From Botryotinia globosa (taxonomy: Eukaryota; Ascomycota; Leotiomycetes; Helotiales; Sclerotiniaceae): DNA of 64,000 nucleotides. Both the position numbers and the translations under genes were made by a program. The notes under the pieces are model-generated. The model had not been told where the DNA came from. It saw nothing but the letters and a program-made list of their open reading frames with translations, and did not search any database. Of this stretch, positions 48,641 to 60,269 are shown piece after piece (within the stretch, counting starts at the first letter, position 1; each line of letters opens with the position of its first letter). Location of the stretch: positions 124,001 to 188,000 of the forward strand of contig RCSZ01000012.1 in assembly GCA_014898425.1 (NCBI GenBank), read 5' to 3'.

Positions 48641-49200
48641 TTTCTATTTGCAGAGTTTGTATTAAACAATATTACATTAAAAATCATTAATATATCTCTA
48701 TTCTTCACTAATTATGGCTATTACTTATACCTCGGAATTAAACTATCCATATTAATTCCATCAAATCTATTATACTAAAGGAAATAAAAATTCCTCAAAG
48801 CCAATAAGATTGTAAACAGATTTGATTTTATTCTAATTAAATTTAAAACACTTATAATCTAATCGATTTAAAAATATGAAAACTATATTAATAGAATCTG
48901 AATTGATACTTCCCTTTACAAAGAAGATAACAAGGTATGGGTTAATACAAAGAATATAAAAATCAATTATCTAATAAAAAAGAATAACGACAAATGGGAT
49001 AGTTTTTATAAAATCTTTAAAATTTATAAACAGATTTGTTTACTACAATTTTTAACTAATTTCAAGATTTTTTTAATGTTTTACAACTTATTGTTTCGAT
49101 TGTTCTACTATTTGTTAGAATTATTAGGTTAAGATATTATCAATATTATTAAGTTATATAGAAATCAAGGCTAAGTTTTCGAAAAAAATAACAAAACATA

Positions 49201-49320
49201 TGAAGAAATTGAATAATAGGAATTCGAGGAGATTCTCGATTATTATAATAAATATAGTTTTTATTATTATATCAAATGGAAACACCATTTATTGTTATAA
49301 CAATCAACTGAGGATCTCTA
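49201..49320 (+). pseudogene. Chromodomain relic at the integrase C-terminus
   Basis: The frame reads EFEEILDYYNKYSF, then YYYIKWKHHLLL, a stop, and QSTEDL. This matches the chromodomain pattern VEEIL-D...YLVKWKG...(T/S)WEP..L. Such domains target chromoviruses to heterochromatin, fitting its place in an AT-rich block. Confidence 0.75.
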
Positions 49321-49668
49321 AAACTAGGAGAAAATGATCATTATATTTCACCTAATATACCCAAACAAACCAGATCTATTTGTATAAATTGGATTTAAAA
49401 AGCCTATTATCTCAGATACTATTATATCAATAATAATTTTTAAATAGGGATTAAGTAAACCGAAGAAAATCTATCAATTAATTATTATCTTAAAAACAAT
49501 TCGCTTTAACTTTGTAATAGAAACTAGATTGTTCTAGCGTTATTTCAAAGGGTTTTGGGTTTTCATTTAATCAATGTTGAACCGATTCCTTATAACTTTG
49601 TCAAAAAATGACAAAATTACCCTGTGCCTTAGTTTGCTTGGGACAAGTAAGCCCTAAGGGGGGGGTAT

Positions 49669-49818
49669 TGTCACGGCGTCAACTACATTGCCTTCGTGCC
49701 TCAGACACGAACCCTTAGTGTGCCCTTAGTGTGCTCTACTTCCTATAATAGGGCCTCAACCTTTCATAGCACTTAGAACCCTTATGGTATAATATAAGTC
49801 TTTACCCGTACCTTGACA
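49669..49818 (+). repeat. 3' LTR of the chromovirus
   Basis: 150 bp beginning TGTCACGGCG and ending CTTGACA. It is preceded by a G-rich purine tract and followed by the TTATT duplication. Confidence 0.93.
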
Positions 49819-49823
49819 TTATT

Positions 49824-50593
49824 ATTATAAAACTTCAAATTCAATATATTTTGAAAATCTGAATTCAGAATAATTCGAATTAATTAAAGTTTAGTTTGAT
49901 AATATTAAATATAATTCTATAAAGGGTGGAATAGAAAGTATATATATAATTAATTAAATTTCTAATATTAGAATTCTAAGTAATTTCTATTTAATATTCT
50001 AGTTTTCAAGATTATTAAATATTACTAAATAATATATTCATTTTACAACTATAAAAAGTTTTATAATTGTTTAATTTATATTCATTTTAAATATTTAATT
50101 ATAGGAATTATAATCTAAATTAAAATCGGAAGAGGTGAATATAATAGTTGTAATACGATCAAATATTTGATATAGAATCGATCTAAATTACCCCAATTCC
50201 CTATAAGGTAATACCTCCCTAGGTATATATTTGTATTTAAACTTTATTAGACCAAGACTTGTCCAATCGATCTGTACCTGGCCGACTTTGGCTTGGCTTG
50301 GTCTGGCCCCTCCCGCTGCTGAGAGGAAACATTAACGCCAATAAAAGACTCGACACCGGGCACCAACTGCTTGCTGACTAAGATTGACTTCGAGAAAGAA
50401 AAGGTGGGTTTCCTTGCCCTTCCAAGGTTGATAGCTCCATACTTTCCCATGGAGATGGAGATTCAACAACGTATTCATATGGCGAAATACAGCCGGTGAC
50501 ACTTTCGCAGCGACTTGCTGCTTCAGAATAATTCTTCCAACAACAAACAAAAATTCTTCACATGGGATCACATCTCCTTAAACACCTAACACC
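49824..50593. other. AT-rich flank and TAM41 promoter
   Basis: AT-rich DNA continues to about 50230, matching the DNA left of the insertion (42920-43235) and split by it. Normal sequence then leads to the TAM41 start. Minus-strand ORFs at 50247-50450 and 50332-50571 look like chance. Confidence 0.55.
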
Positions 50594-52200
50594 ATGGCAA
50601 CCCGAAAGCTCCCTGTACTGGCACAAATCCCTTCCTATTGTTCTGTGCTCTGTAGCTAACAGCTCTTTGGCAGGCTCTGAGATCAGCTCTCAGATCAACC
50701 AGAGTAGGCTCCTCAGTATCATGCGCTGAGGCAAGATGTCCATATCAATTGATTCATCATACTTTCTCTACGACGCATAGTCCTGCCGTTGCTTCCAAAG
50801 AAACTACAGACTCGCAAACAAAATCCACACATGAGGACTCCACGGGTTCAGCATCTGCCGGATCTTCCTCGCCTTCTTCTTCCTCATCGTCAAGCTCGGC
50901 CAGCGATATTCCAGCCCCGGCAGATTGGGAAGAGAATCCGAACTACAATATCGAAAAGTTCTCAGAACTACCTCATTCTAATTTTGGGGTCAATCAGCAC
51001 ATGGTAATCAACGATGAATTCAAAGAAGCTCTGAGGCAGATCTTATGGCAATTCAGAGCCCCAATTAGGTATGCATTTGCGTATGGATCCGGCGTCTTCC
51101 CTCAATCGAAACATACGAAAGCGAAACCTTCAAGCATTACATCCATTCATTCGAAACCACCCCCAGCAATTGTTGAACAACAAGGAGGCACCCCTAAGAT
51201 GATAGACTTTATATTTGGTGTATCCTACAGTCAACATTGGCATTCCCTGAACTTAAACCAACATCGAGATCATTACTCGGCGCTCGGCTCCCTCGGATCT
51301 GGGGCTGTTACTGCTGTGCAAGAGAAATGGGGAGCTGGAGTCTATTTCAATCCATACGTTACGGTCAATGGTACTCTTATTAAATATGGTGTCGTTAATC
51401 TTGATACATTGTGTACAGATCTTTCCGAGTGGTCAACACTGTATCTTGCAGGGAGGTTACAGAAGCCTGTCAAAATTCTCCGGGACGACGCAAGAGTCCG
51501 TCTTGCGAATCAGGTTAATTTAATCTCTGCATTGCGAACAGCATTGTTACTTTTACCTCCTGAATTTACCGAACAGGAATTGTATGGCACCATTGCAAAC
51601 ATCAGTTACTTGGGCGATCCAAGAATGGTTTTACCGACAGAGGATCCGTCAAAAGTCGCCAATATTGTTGGGAATAACCTTCCCCACTTCCGCCGACTCT
51701 ATGCGCCTCTCATTGACAACCTTCCTAATGTCGGCTTTAACGATTCTAAGTGCTCCGACCCAGAATGGGCATCTGATCCATCAACAAATATACGGTTGAC
51801 TCAGGATATGGACCCAATTCGACGGGGAAACATGGTGAGACGTCTGCCAAAATCATTTCGATCCAAGCTCTACTTCCAATATCAGAAGAAATACCAAATA
51901 CCTCGACTAGAATTTGATCAAATGATTGAGGCTTCGCGTGATGAAGACGGGACCAGGATTAATAGGAGAGAAGGAGGTGGATTTGAAAGAAGGATTGCCC
52001 GAGAACCTCCAGAAGATTTAAGATCTGAAGTCCGAAGTGTAATCAAGAACACGATTGGGTGGCCTAGTACGAGTCAGAGTCTGAAGGGACCCTTCACAGC
52101 TGGATTCCGTCGAACTTGGCGGTATATGAGTGAAAAGATGGCGAAGCATGCGGAAGGGAAGAAGAAATTGGAAGCAGCAAAGGAAAAGGAACAAGATTGA
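50594..52200 (+). CDS. TAM41: Mitochondrial phosphatidate cytidylyltransferase Tam41
   Basis: Synthesises CDP-diacylglycerol on the matrix side of the inner mitochondrial membrane for cardiolipin production. Two exons, 50594-50614 (only seven codons) and 50674-52200, are separated by a 59-bp intron with a GCTAAC branch site; phase 0, 515 residues. Splicing creates the Arg-rich presequence MATRKLPALRSALRSTRVGS, a typical matrix-targeting signal. It is followed by a Ser-rich low-complexity stretch and then the Tam41 domain. There the nucleotidyltransferase-like words FAYGSGVFPQ and MIDFIFGVSYSQHWHSLNL are diagnostic, followed by NGTLIKYGVV, LYLAGRLQKPVKIL and SDPSTNIRLTQDMDPI-type segments. The C-terminus is Lys/Glu-rich. 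The intact reading frame right beside a RIP-decayed element shows no leakage damage. Confidence 0.93.
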
Positions 52201-53033
52201 GCATTATGCCAAGATATTGTTTTAATGATGACACGATTAAACGGTGAGCTGTATGCTGTGATGCGTGCTGTAAATAGACCGAGTCTATCTTAGACTCATT
52301 ACACGGCTCCTGGTAAGGATTTATTGGAAACCCGGGCTGTTGAACGCTTTTTACGTTGAGGGCGGCTATGCATGCATATATGCATGTCAAGCATTTGGGA
52401 ACTGCTAGAAAGGAATTGGATGGTTAAAGGTTGGTGGTATTACTTGTATGCTTTGCATGAGAAGCAGGACTTTGAGAAACGGACATTACTACGTTAGCAA
52501 AAGATATTCTATACCTTCTCAGTTATGTCATCTTGTTTCAATATATCGAGCCTCTTTGTATCATGTCATACTCGCCGTTGTTGCACTTTTATGTTTGAGT
52601 CGATTACAGTTCGCTTGGCGCTTTCAGCCTCGAATTTCATTGCATCCGGCAAGGCCTGGTCAGTGGATATTTTCTCGATGTTCTAATCATGCAGCAATAT
52701 ATTATCTATATTCAATGCGATTGTGTGTAATTAACAGACTAGTCACAAAGCCGTTAGCTAGTTGCGATCATGACCAAACTATACCTCCCGGGAAGGGAAG
52801 CGGAAGTATCCATCCGTCGTGACCACCCTACAATCTACGTGGCCGCCACTTGTTTTTCATGAAGAAATAAAAAGGTAGAGAAACCATTCTCATTTCAAAT
52901 CATCACTGTCATCTCAACCCTCGTCATTATTTCCATCTGTTTGATGGTTATTGAACAATCAAATGCAAAGTAACTTGCCTTCTCTATGGTATTTGATCTT
53001 ACGCGTATCATTTTAGGAACCAGAATCTGACAG
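52201..53033. other. Intergenic region before the monooxygenase
   Basis: The ORF at 52448-52822 has no family features. The monooxygenase promoter and probably its tiny first exon lie at the right end. Confidence 0.45.
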
Positions 53034-54617
53034 GGACAGCACATCTTAATTATTGGCTGCGGGCTTGCTGGCCTCACCATATCTATTGCACTTGCAAAAG
53101 GAGGTCATACTGTGGAGATGCTAGAAAGTTCTGAGCGAATTTCATATGTTGGAGCTGGTAAGTGACGCGGGTGCACTCATTGCAATTCAGCACACCGATT
53201 TGATGTGCATCTGTTCACGATTTGTAGGTATTCAGGTCACACCAAATTCTTCAAAGATTCTTCGTAAGTTGGGAATCGATTCTTACATTGAGAAGTATTG
53301 TACAAATCCAGTGGATTTGAGGATGATGCGCTGGAAAGATGGTCAGATTCTTGTCGAATGTCCGTTGAAAGTGCCTGCGGAAAACGATTATATGTCTCCA
53401 TATTGGTTAGTTGAGCTCACTAAATTGGACAAGTGAGCTAACAGAAAATAGGCATGTTCATCGTGCGGATCTCCACCGTGGATTACTCGAAGCTGCGACG
53501 AATCTTGGTTGCAAAATTCGATTGAACAGTCGTGTGGTCAATATTGATCCTTCCCTGCCCGCGCTTTCCACACAAGATGGTAAAATTTACTCTGCGGACT
53601 TGATCGTCGCATCTGATGGTGACTATTCTAACTACTGGCTCTTTGAATATCTTAAGTCTGACAGTCAAAATGCAGGTCTACACTCGATGGCACGCGAAGT
53701 TGTTCTAGGCAGAGCTGGAGCACCCATTCCAACTGGTCAAATGGCATATCGTGTAGTACTGCCAGCCAAAAAGCTTGAAGGTATTCCTGAGTTGGAGGAG
53801 ATCATCTCCGTTCCTCGAAACAATCACTGGCTTGGTCCTAATGCGACCATTCTATCATATCTGCTAGAGGGGAAGGAGGAAAAACTATTGAATCTTGTCT
53901 TCACGTCAGTATGTTCCTTTTGGTGCTTAGCTTGATAAAATTGGTGACGACTTCAGGTGTGATGCAAATATGCCGGATGGAACAAATCAGCGGATCCAAA
54001 GCAGTGCAGAGCTTCGAGACAGATTCAAAGATTGGGATACAAGGTAATTGCGAAGTTGCAGGAGGATATAACAACGGTTGACGCATAAGCAGGATTGGAA
54101 TGATCCTTGATCATGTGGATACCGCTTTAGAATGGAGGGTAGTGTGACTGTCCTCAATTATGATAGACTTGCTAACACATACGCGCGACAGTTGTATACT
54201 CACGAAGAACTAGACAACTGGGTTCATAACTCAGGAAAACTTTGTCTGATTGGAGACGCAGCCCATGCTATGACGCCTTATCTCGCGCAGGGAGCAGCCA
54301 TGGGTATCGAGGATGCAGCTATACTTGGCGCGCTTCTGGAGAAGTTTCCTACTAAGGATTCTCTTCCAGAAGTATTATCGATGTATTGTAATCTTCGACA
54401 AAAGCGGACTGCGAAGGTTGCTAAAGCCTCAATCGATTCACGATACTTTACACAAATGCCTGATGGAGATGCACAAAAACTTAGGGATGAATATCTATTG
54501 ACCCATCGTGGTATTTGGCAAGGACATATGAATATACGGTCCCGGCAGGAATTCTTGGATGAACTATTTGGTTATGATGCCTACAAGGCCTTGGACCATA
54601 TTTCTGCAGTACTTTAA
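53034..54617 (+). CDS. FAD-dependent monooxygenase (salicylate hydroxylase/UbiH-like)
   Basis: Exons: 53034-53157, 53228-53405, 53452-53618, 53676-53904, 53957-54043, 54093-54138 and 54192-54617; all phases close (about 418 residues shown). The FAD Rossmann motif is IIGCGLAGLTISIALAKGGH. VGAGIQVTPNSSKIL follows, then YWHVHRADLHRGLLEAA, a VASDG strand-end motif, and the second FAD motif LIGDAAHAMTPYLAQGAAMG. These order and spacing rules are those of class A flavoprotein aromatic hydroxylases. The substrate is unknown. The start is uncertain: the best fit is ATG at 52986 immediately followed by a 45-bp intron (52989-53033), giving MGQHILIIGCG; no longer first exon fits the phase. The 57-bp intron 53619-53675 is a multiple of three without stops, so retention would stay in frame. 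Confidence 0.85.
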
Positions 54618-55605
54618 CAGTATTGCGGCTGGGGGTCATTGTGATCATATTATTGGTAGAGCTTAGACCTCGTTTATCCGGATCATTACTAGCATAAGAC
54701 GCTTCGTCACAATTCATACCAATCAAATTATATCTCTGTCATCGAATTACCAGCACGCAGCAACAAATAGTTACCCCATGCCAATAACGATATAAGCTTA
54801 ATTACTTAATCTTCACATCGTAGTTGATTGCATATTCAGCCCAGAGAAAATTCTTCAATAACCGGCTTGGTGGATCTCCCTAGTCGAATCATCATACAAG
54901 GGCGAAACAAAAATGCAACCAAAGTTGGTTCTGATTTTGGGGGGAAAAAAAGGTGGTAAACTGATGCTGATCAACTCTTGACACTGTGAGATTCAATAGA
55001 CCTCAGTGCCGGGTGCCGTCTGAATTTGAAGCTTTGCAGTACTCAAGCGTTCATGAACTGTGAGAATGCCTCAATTGGTTAAAAAAATTTATCAAGTGAT
55101 TCCGTTACTTGTCATGGCTCATAAACTTAGGATACTTTTCATCGATGTAGTGAAAAGAATGAATAGCAGAATTCTTTTTCTTCTTGATTGAGCTACAAAC
55201 CGTTGAAAATGCTGGTTAACAAACAATCCGGACATCCGATAGGGAGGGGCTCGGGCGGGAGAACCATACTGACGGGACGATGTGGTAATTTGTGCTCCGA
55301 AAGCTGTCGACTTGAAGTGCTTATGTACGAACAATATTCACTTCTTTTTTTAGATATTGATTCGATAGTAGAAACTTTAATTGCCATGATTCACAATGGC
55401 AGACGATCGAGGGCTCCATGATAATAGCCAAAATCACAGAATGAGTCCTAAAGGGGTTAGCGAAAAGATAATGTTGGCAAATCTTGAGATTGGTAGTACG
55501 ATCTCGCAAGCTTTGGCTATCATGTTAGATCGTCATGGTCTACCGCTTGTCCTTTAGCCGAGTCTTTCAATGTCTAAAAATCGTTTCATATTAGTAATAT
55601 ATTCA
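54618..55605. other. Region between the monooxygenase and the MFS pseudogene
   Basis: No intact gene. The last 200 bp or so may hold the decayed N-terminal part of the transporter, but I could not follow it. Confidence 0.4.
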
Positions 55606-56721
55606 ATCTTCCAGACACTAGGTTTTCCTGGTTCCGTTTAGGTCTCAAAGCTTACGAGCATCAAACTGCATTTTGGAATATGAGCGGGGAGGAAAAACAA
55701 GTATTTACTCCATCTTTGTGATAAATGGTGTTCATATCGCAGCACTTATTGGTGGCTACATAGACAAAGCGGGCGGTTGGTAATGGGGCTGTTGGGTCGG
55801 TGTTATCACCGATTCAGCTCTTTATTTTGCTATTTTCTTCTTCCTGGAAACGCATTTTTGTAGCGATACCGTGGCTCTTGCTACGAAAATACACGAGCGA
55901 ACGTGCTTCTAGATGTTGTTCAACTTCAAGGGAACAAAAGCACCACGAGAAGACTGCACATGGGGGACTCTTCGTATGCATTCCGCATGTTGAGTTATCC
56001 ATCTGTCTTGTTTACTCTCTGGTACTATACATTAGCATGAATATTTATCAATATCTGCCCTGCCATTTATCTAGCCATCATCTACACCAAATTTTACCAT
56101 TTCAAAAGCGGACCTATTGGTATCAGTTTAGGTATCTCCTTGACTATTGGAAGCATGATAGACGAGCCACGTGCTGGTCGTGCTTCAGATTCCATCATAT
56201 ACCACACGGCGCAACGACACAATGGCGAGAGAAAGCCGTTGTATCATTTATATCTCTCGCCGCTATCTGCAATGTTTATGCCTGCTGGACTTTTGATATT
56301 CGGGGGACTTTTGGGAAAAATGGGGTTGGTGAGACCTTTTATTGGGCTTGGGATGGGTATGTTCCCTGCAATATTCCTACCTTCTACCTATTATGATACT
56401 AGAAACTTACGAATAACCACACACGGGTTCTTTCAGTCTTCAAATATGCTCTACGACGCTCTACTCTTACATCTTAGATTGTTATAAGCCGCATAAGCCG
56501 CAAACCCCGGAGACGGGGATACTTGTTAATTTTTCGAGAGGATCGTCATTTGTAATGGGTTATTTGCTTTGCCTCTAGCTGAAATTATCGGCCATTTCCG
56601 GTCGTGGTTTATCTTCGCTAGTCTTTTCGGGTTGAGTTATATACCAGTGGGAATGTTGATATGGTGGGGAGAGAATTGGAGGGAGAAAAGGGGAAAAGTA
56701 GAGTGGGCTGGTGATGTATAG
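55606..56721 (+). pseudogene. MFS drug/H+ antiporter-type transporter, degraded
   Basis: Segments in family order: SIYSIFVINGVHIAALIGGY then IDKAGGW, stop, WGCWVGVITDSALYFAIFFF; a YPSV segment; KSGPIGISLGISLTIGSMID; the loop RHNGERKPLYHLYLSPLSAM; and the C-terminal half PQTPETGILVNFSRG ... FALPLAEIIGHF ... GENWREKRGK. These are characteristic of the fungal DHA1-like MFS family. Damage: TAA at 55781-55783 where a Gln codon (CAA) is expected, further stops and shifts at about 55920-56085, a short AAGCCGCAT duplication near 56490, and a one-base frameshift at about 56564 (GGTTATTTGCTTTGCC). The N-terminal helices are not recognisable. An intron with GTATGT...TTTCAG at about 56358-56439 is still visible. 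It cannot make a full transporter. Confidence 0.8.
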
Positions 56722-56809
56722 TTCAGAAACTTTGATTCAGTTACTGGGTTGTAGTTCTAATATTGAATTTAGAAATACTTATTCAAGTAGACTCAAATGT
56801 AGAATACGA

Positions 56810-56895
56810 GCTTTTTTCGGCCCTTCGGGGCTAAAAATAACAACGGGCTCGCTAACGCTCTCCGTAGTTATTTTTCACGCCCCTCAGGACCTACG
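56810..56895. other. GC-rich hairpin island next to AT-rich repeats
   Basis: The word CGGCCCTTCGGGGC is followed by AAAAATAAC and its complement GTTATTTTT separated by 25 GC-richer bases, then CACGCCCCTCAGGACC. The arms can form nested hairpins. It sits about 60 bp before a long AAT tract, an arrangement that could be the 3' part of a retroposed element. Identity unknown. Confidence 0.4.
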
Positions 56896-56957
56896 TTTAT
56901 ATTTGTATTATATAGCTTTTAGAATTCTAAAAATAAATAAGATTTATATTTTTATAT

Positions 56958-57079
<122 letters not shown>

Positions 57080-57155
57080 CTTTATTAACCTCTAGCTTTT
57101 AGCTTACATAAAAGTATTAAAGGTATAATTAAACCTCAAAACCTTATAAATCTTA

Positions 57156-57298
57156 TAATTCTTTTTCTAATTCTTTTTCTAATTCTTTTTCTAATTCTTT
57201 TTCTAATTCTTTTTCTAATTCTTTTTCTAATTCTTTTTCTAATTCTTTTTCTAATTCTTTTTCTAATTCTTTTTCTAATTCTTTTTCTAATTCTTTTT
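57156..57298. repeat. TAATTCTTTTTC minisatellite, about 12 copies
   Basis: Near-perfect 12-bp units head to tail. The array is followed at about 57335-57400 by a related TTTCTATTTTTCTAA-like unit and at about 57410-57460 by TCTAATAAA units. Three different simple arrays therefore lie within 300 bp. Confidence 0.95.
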
Positions 57299-57460
57299 TT
57301 AAATTATTTTTTAATACTCTATTTAATTATTTTTCTAATTTCTATTTTTCTAATTTCTATTTTTCTAATTTCTATTTTCTAATTTCTATTTTTCTATTCT
57401 TTTTTTCTCTAATAAATCTAATAAATCTAATAAATCTAATTAATCTAATAAATCTAATCC

Positions 57461-60269
57461 CTTCCCTTTTCTTTTTAATCTCTTCTCTTATCTCTCTTAT
57501 TACTAATCAAATCTGAACCAATCAGAATCGTATTAATAACTTTTTATCATACTTTTTATTACAAAATCAATTAAACAATTAATATATTAATAACAACTCT
57601 TTTTCTTTATATAAAAATAATATTATTTAAAAGCTATTAATTCAAAGAATATAAAAATATCAATTAATTATATTTTATAAATCATTTATAATTATTATAT
57701 CTATTAATAATAATATCTAATCTAAATTAGGATTTTGATATTCGCTGTATAGACTTTATATACTTTCTAGATCAATCAGCTTCCAGTTATAAACTATGTT
57801 TTAAATCCTATATGTTAGGGATGTTTGATAGAAATTGTTTTAAGCGAGATTTGAATATCTGCTCCTATCTAGAAAATTTTGGAGACTTGATTGTTCCTAT
57901 AGAATCTATAAAATGAGCAGTAAAGTGGGCCAAGGCTCGAGGGAGGAGCTACTACCCAATTGGAACGTGTTTTTTCCGTTTGTCCTGTTTGTCCTGTTTG
58001 CTTAAACATGGATTGCGCTAGGCCTGATTCAGCTGAGGTTTCCTGTTTGCTCGAACGTATGGGGCTAGCATAGACTAGCCGGCTTTCCTACTTAAACCCC
58101 TTCTACTTCTCCAACTCTTTCTATCCTATTCCTTCAGACATAAACGCTCGGGTCTTCTCCTCAGGAGGCGTGGAAAGTTGGAACACTTGGATTTTCATAC
58201 GCAACTACTCATGGTGCGGCATCATGGTGCTCCGGAATGAGATCAGACACAATTAAAAACACGGAAAGAAAGTATGGCTAAGTCACTCAAACGAGAATGT
58301 AGCTTAAACGACAGTGAGTATTCTAATTTTGTCGCGGCAATATTATTCAAAGCCGTCTACATAATCGAATAAACGACAACAAAAACAGAAATTTAATGAC
58401 AACGGACAATTTACTTCCACGAGAAAAACACGTTGCTGACTCTCGCATCTGATCTATCGGGGAGTCGTTAGTCCACAGGCTTACGGCCTTCTCACTAGGT
58501 AAGAATTGCACAAACAAAACAGCCAAGAAAGAAGCTGCACTTGGACCTGAAGAAGCGCTGAGCGCATTGTGCGCTGTGTATGAAAAGAAAAAGGAGAAAT
58601 CGACAACAACGAGGAACGTTTAAGTAGAAAATGGCGTGGCCCGTACGAGCTCAATCGAGGGTTTGAATTCTAGACAAACAGGAAAAACTCGTCTTGATCG
58701 AGTATGGTGTAGTTTTGAGACCGATATATATTCTGGTAGAAGTAAACATTGAAAAGAGATTAAGGTGACTTACGCTTCCATGATGTTCTCAATGGGGTTG
58801 AACATACATTTTCTAATTCTTCTTGTGGCTCTTGCTCACAGAGAGAGAGCATGTTCGTTTCTCTGAACGCAGACATATTACATTAATTTGTCTAGGTAGT
58901 TTTGGATAAATTTGATCTGTTTGCTTAAATATGAGTAACACAAGCAAGAATTACACAAAGTCTGATCTAGATGAATATCTTGTTTGCTCAAATTTGAGCT
59001 GCGAATCGAGCTCGTATGGACCAGGCACTTTTACTATTTAAACCTTCTCTCACTTCCCCAATTCTCTCTTTTATTCTCCAATATCTGCTATTGGACTGTG
59101 GATCGGTTTCGCAAGGTGTCGTGTCTATGATCGGTGGCTAGGTGTGTACGCGGGAGTATCTTCGCAGATTTCTGCTGAACGAGAAATGTACTGCTTGTGC
59201 TCTTGAGATACCTGTTGTAGTGATGACGACCGTCGTTAGATCGTTTGACCTAATATGAGACTTTGGAAGTAATGACAACGATTATGGCAAGATCGTAATA
59301 ACGACATGATTGAAAATTCTGAGTTAAAACGATAATGAAAAAACGGCAAGATGCTAATTTCGATTTTAAGGCTACTTTTTGTTGTCGCTATTCCTACTAA
59401 GCGATTGCAGCTCTACAGACCCTTTTGTGACAGGCTCGGCTCGAGGGATACTATACACCTCTTCAAATGCCGTGGAGTCAACTGGAAGGGCCAGAATTAC
59501 ACAGTCAAGTATAATCATCCAGGGACTGTTTATTCTTTTGCCGTCAGATTCATATTTCATTTGTTGTTCTTAGCACAATTCTTGATACTACAAATATAAG
59601 GATTCACTGTCACTACGAATATTTGTCAACTACCAAAGCAATATTTGCAGCATGTGAGAACGAGCGAGACTTGCTTCGATCCCCTTTGCTTCCAGTATAA
59701 AGCCGCTGTTGATCTTTGCGGTGGAAAAGAAGGAAGAGCGGAAAGTGACTTTTGTAGTTAGTTCTTAGACCTAGAGCGCATTTGGGACAAGCTTGTCATG
59801 TGTGCACACTTGATTCAGGCTAGCACGGACAAGCCCATTTTCCTATATAAACTTCGTTCCACTACCCCTAGAAGTCCCAGGGAAGTGCGAGTTCCAAACC
59901 TCTGCCGCGTTCCTATCAGAGTATCTTCCAAAGTTCACAGTTCAATGAATCTAAGAAGGAAAAAGTTCGTATATAAAATCCATTCTCAGTGACCCCTTCA
60001 TCAATCTCGCGTGCTCGCCTAATTATTCCTGTGCTGTAAATGTCAAGTTTACAGGGTTCTAGGGTCTCGAAGTGGCCTGTGTAGATGGTGTTCTCCGCCC
60101 TTTCGACCCTGTAGCTCCATCGGTAGCTCCATGGCACTATGCTGGACCGTGCTGAAGCAATCATCAACATAACTACATCATATAATCATTGATTGCTCTC
60201 TCATCCCCCGTTGTCAACCTTCCTTCTTCATATTCTAATCAATAAATAAAACAACCAAAATTATTCTTC
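57461..60269. other. Gene-free stretch with a diverged promoter-like duplication
   Basis: AT-rich to about 57760, then ordinary composition. No supportable gene. Two blocks, 57995-58140 and 58918-59080, share the word TGTTTGCTTAAA followed by TGTTTGCTC, then a TTAAACC word and a long CT-rich tract in the same order. Short ORFs (59351-59599, 59798-59992) look random. Confidence 0.45.

Larger units (their letters stand above)
43241..49818 (+). mobile_element. RIP-inactivated Ty3/gypsy chromovirus LTR retrotransposon (6.58 kb)
   Basis: The element is structurally complete. It has 150-bp LTRs at 43241-43390 and 49669-49818, a TTATT duplication on both sides (43236-43240 and 49819-49823), and a purine tract with eight G's just before the 3' LTR (about 49657-49667). 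On the plus strand the decayed domains appear in gypsy order: Gag zinc knuckle, reverse transcriptase, integrase, then a chromodomain. That order and the chromodomain identify the chromovirus group of fungal Metaviridae. The coding part is riddled with stops and is very AT-rich, while the LTRs keep more GC. Between the two LTRs I count 11 differences, all transitions, which is the mark of RIP. No standard tRNA primer-binding site was evident after the 5' LTR. Confidence 0.93.

Noticed and set aside
43241..49818. Identification of the chromovirus as the known Botrytis element Boty
   Set aside because: The group is compatible, but the LTR here is only 150 bp and I cannot match sequence from memory, so I name only the clade.
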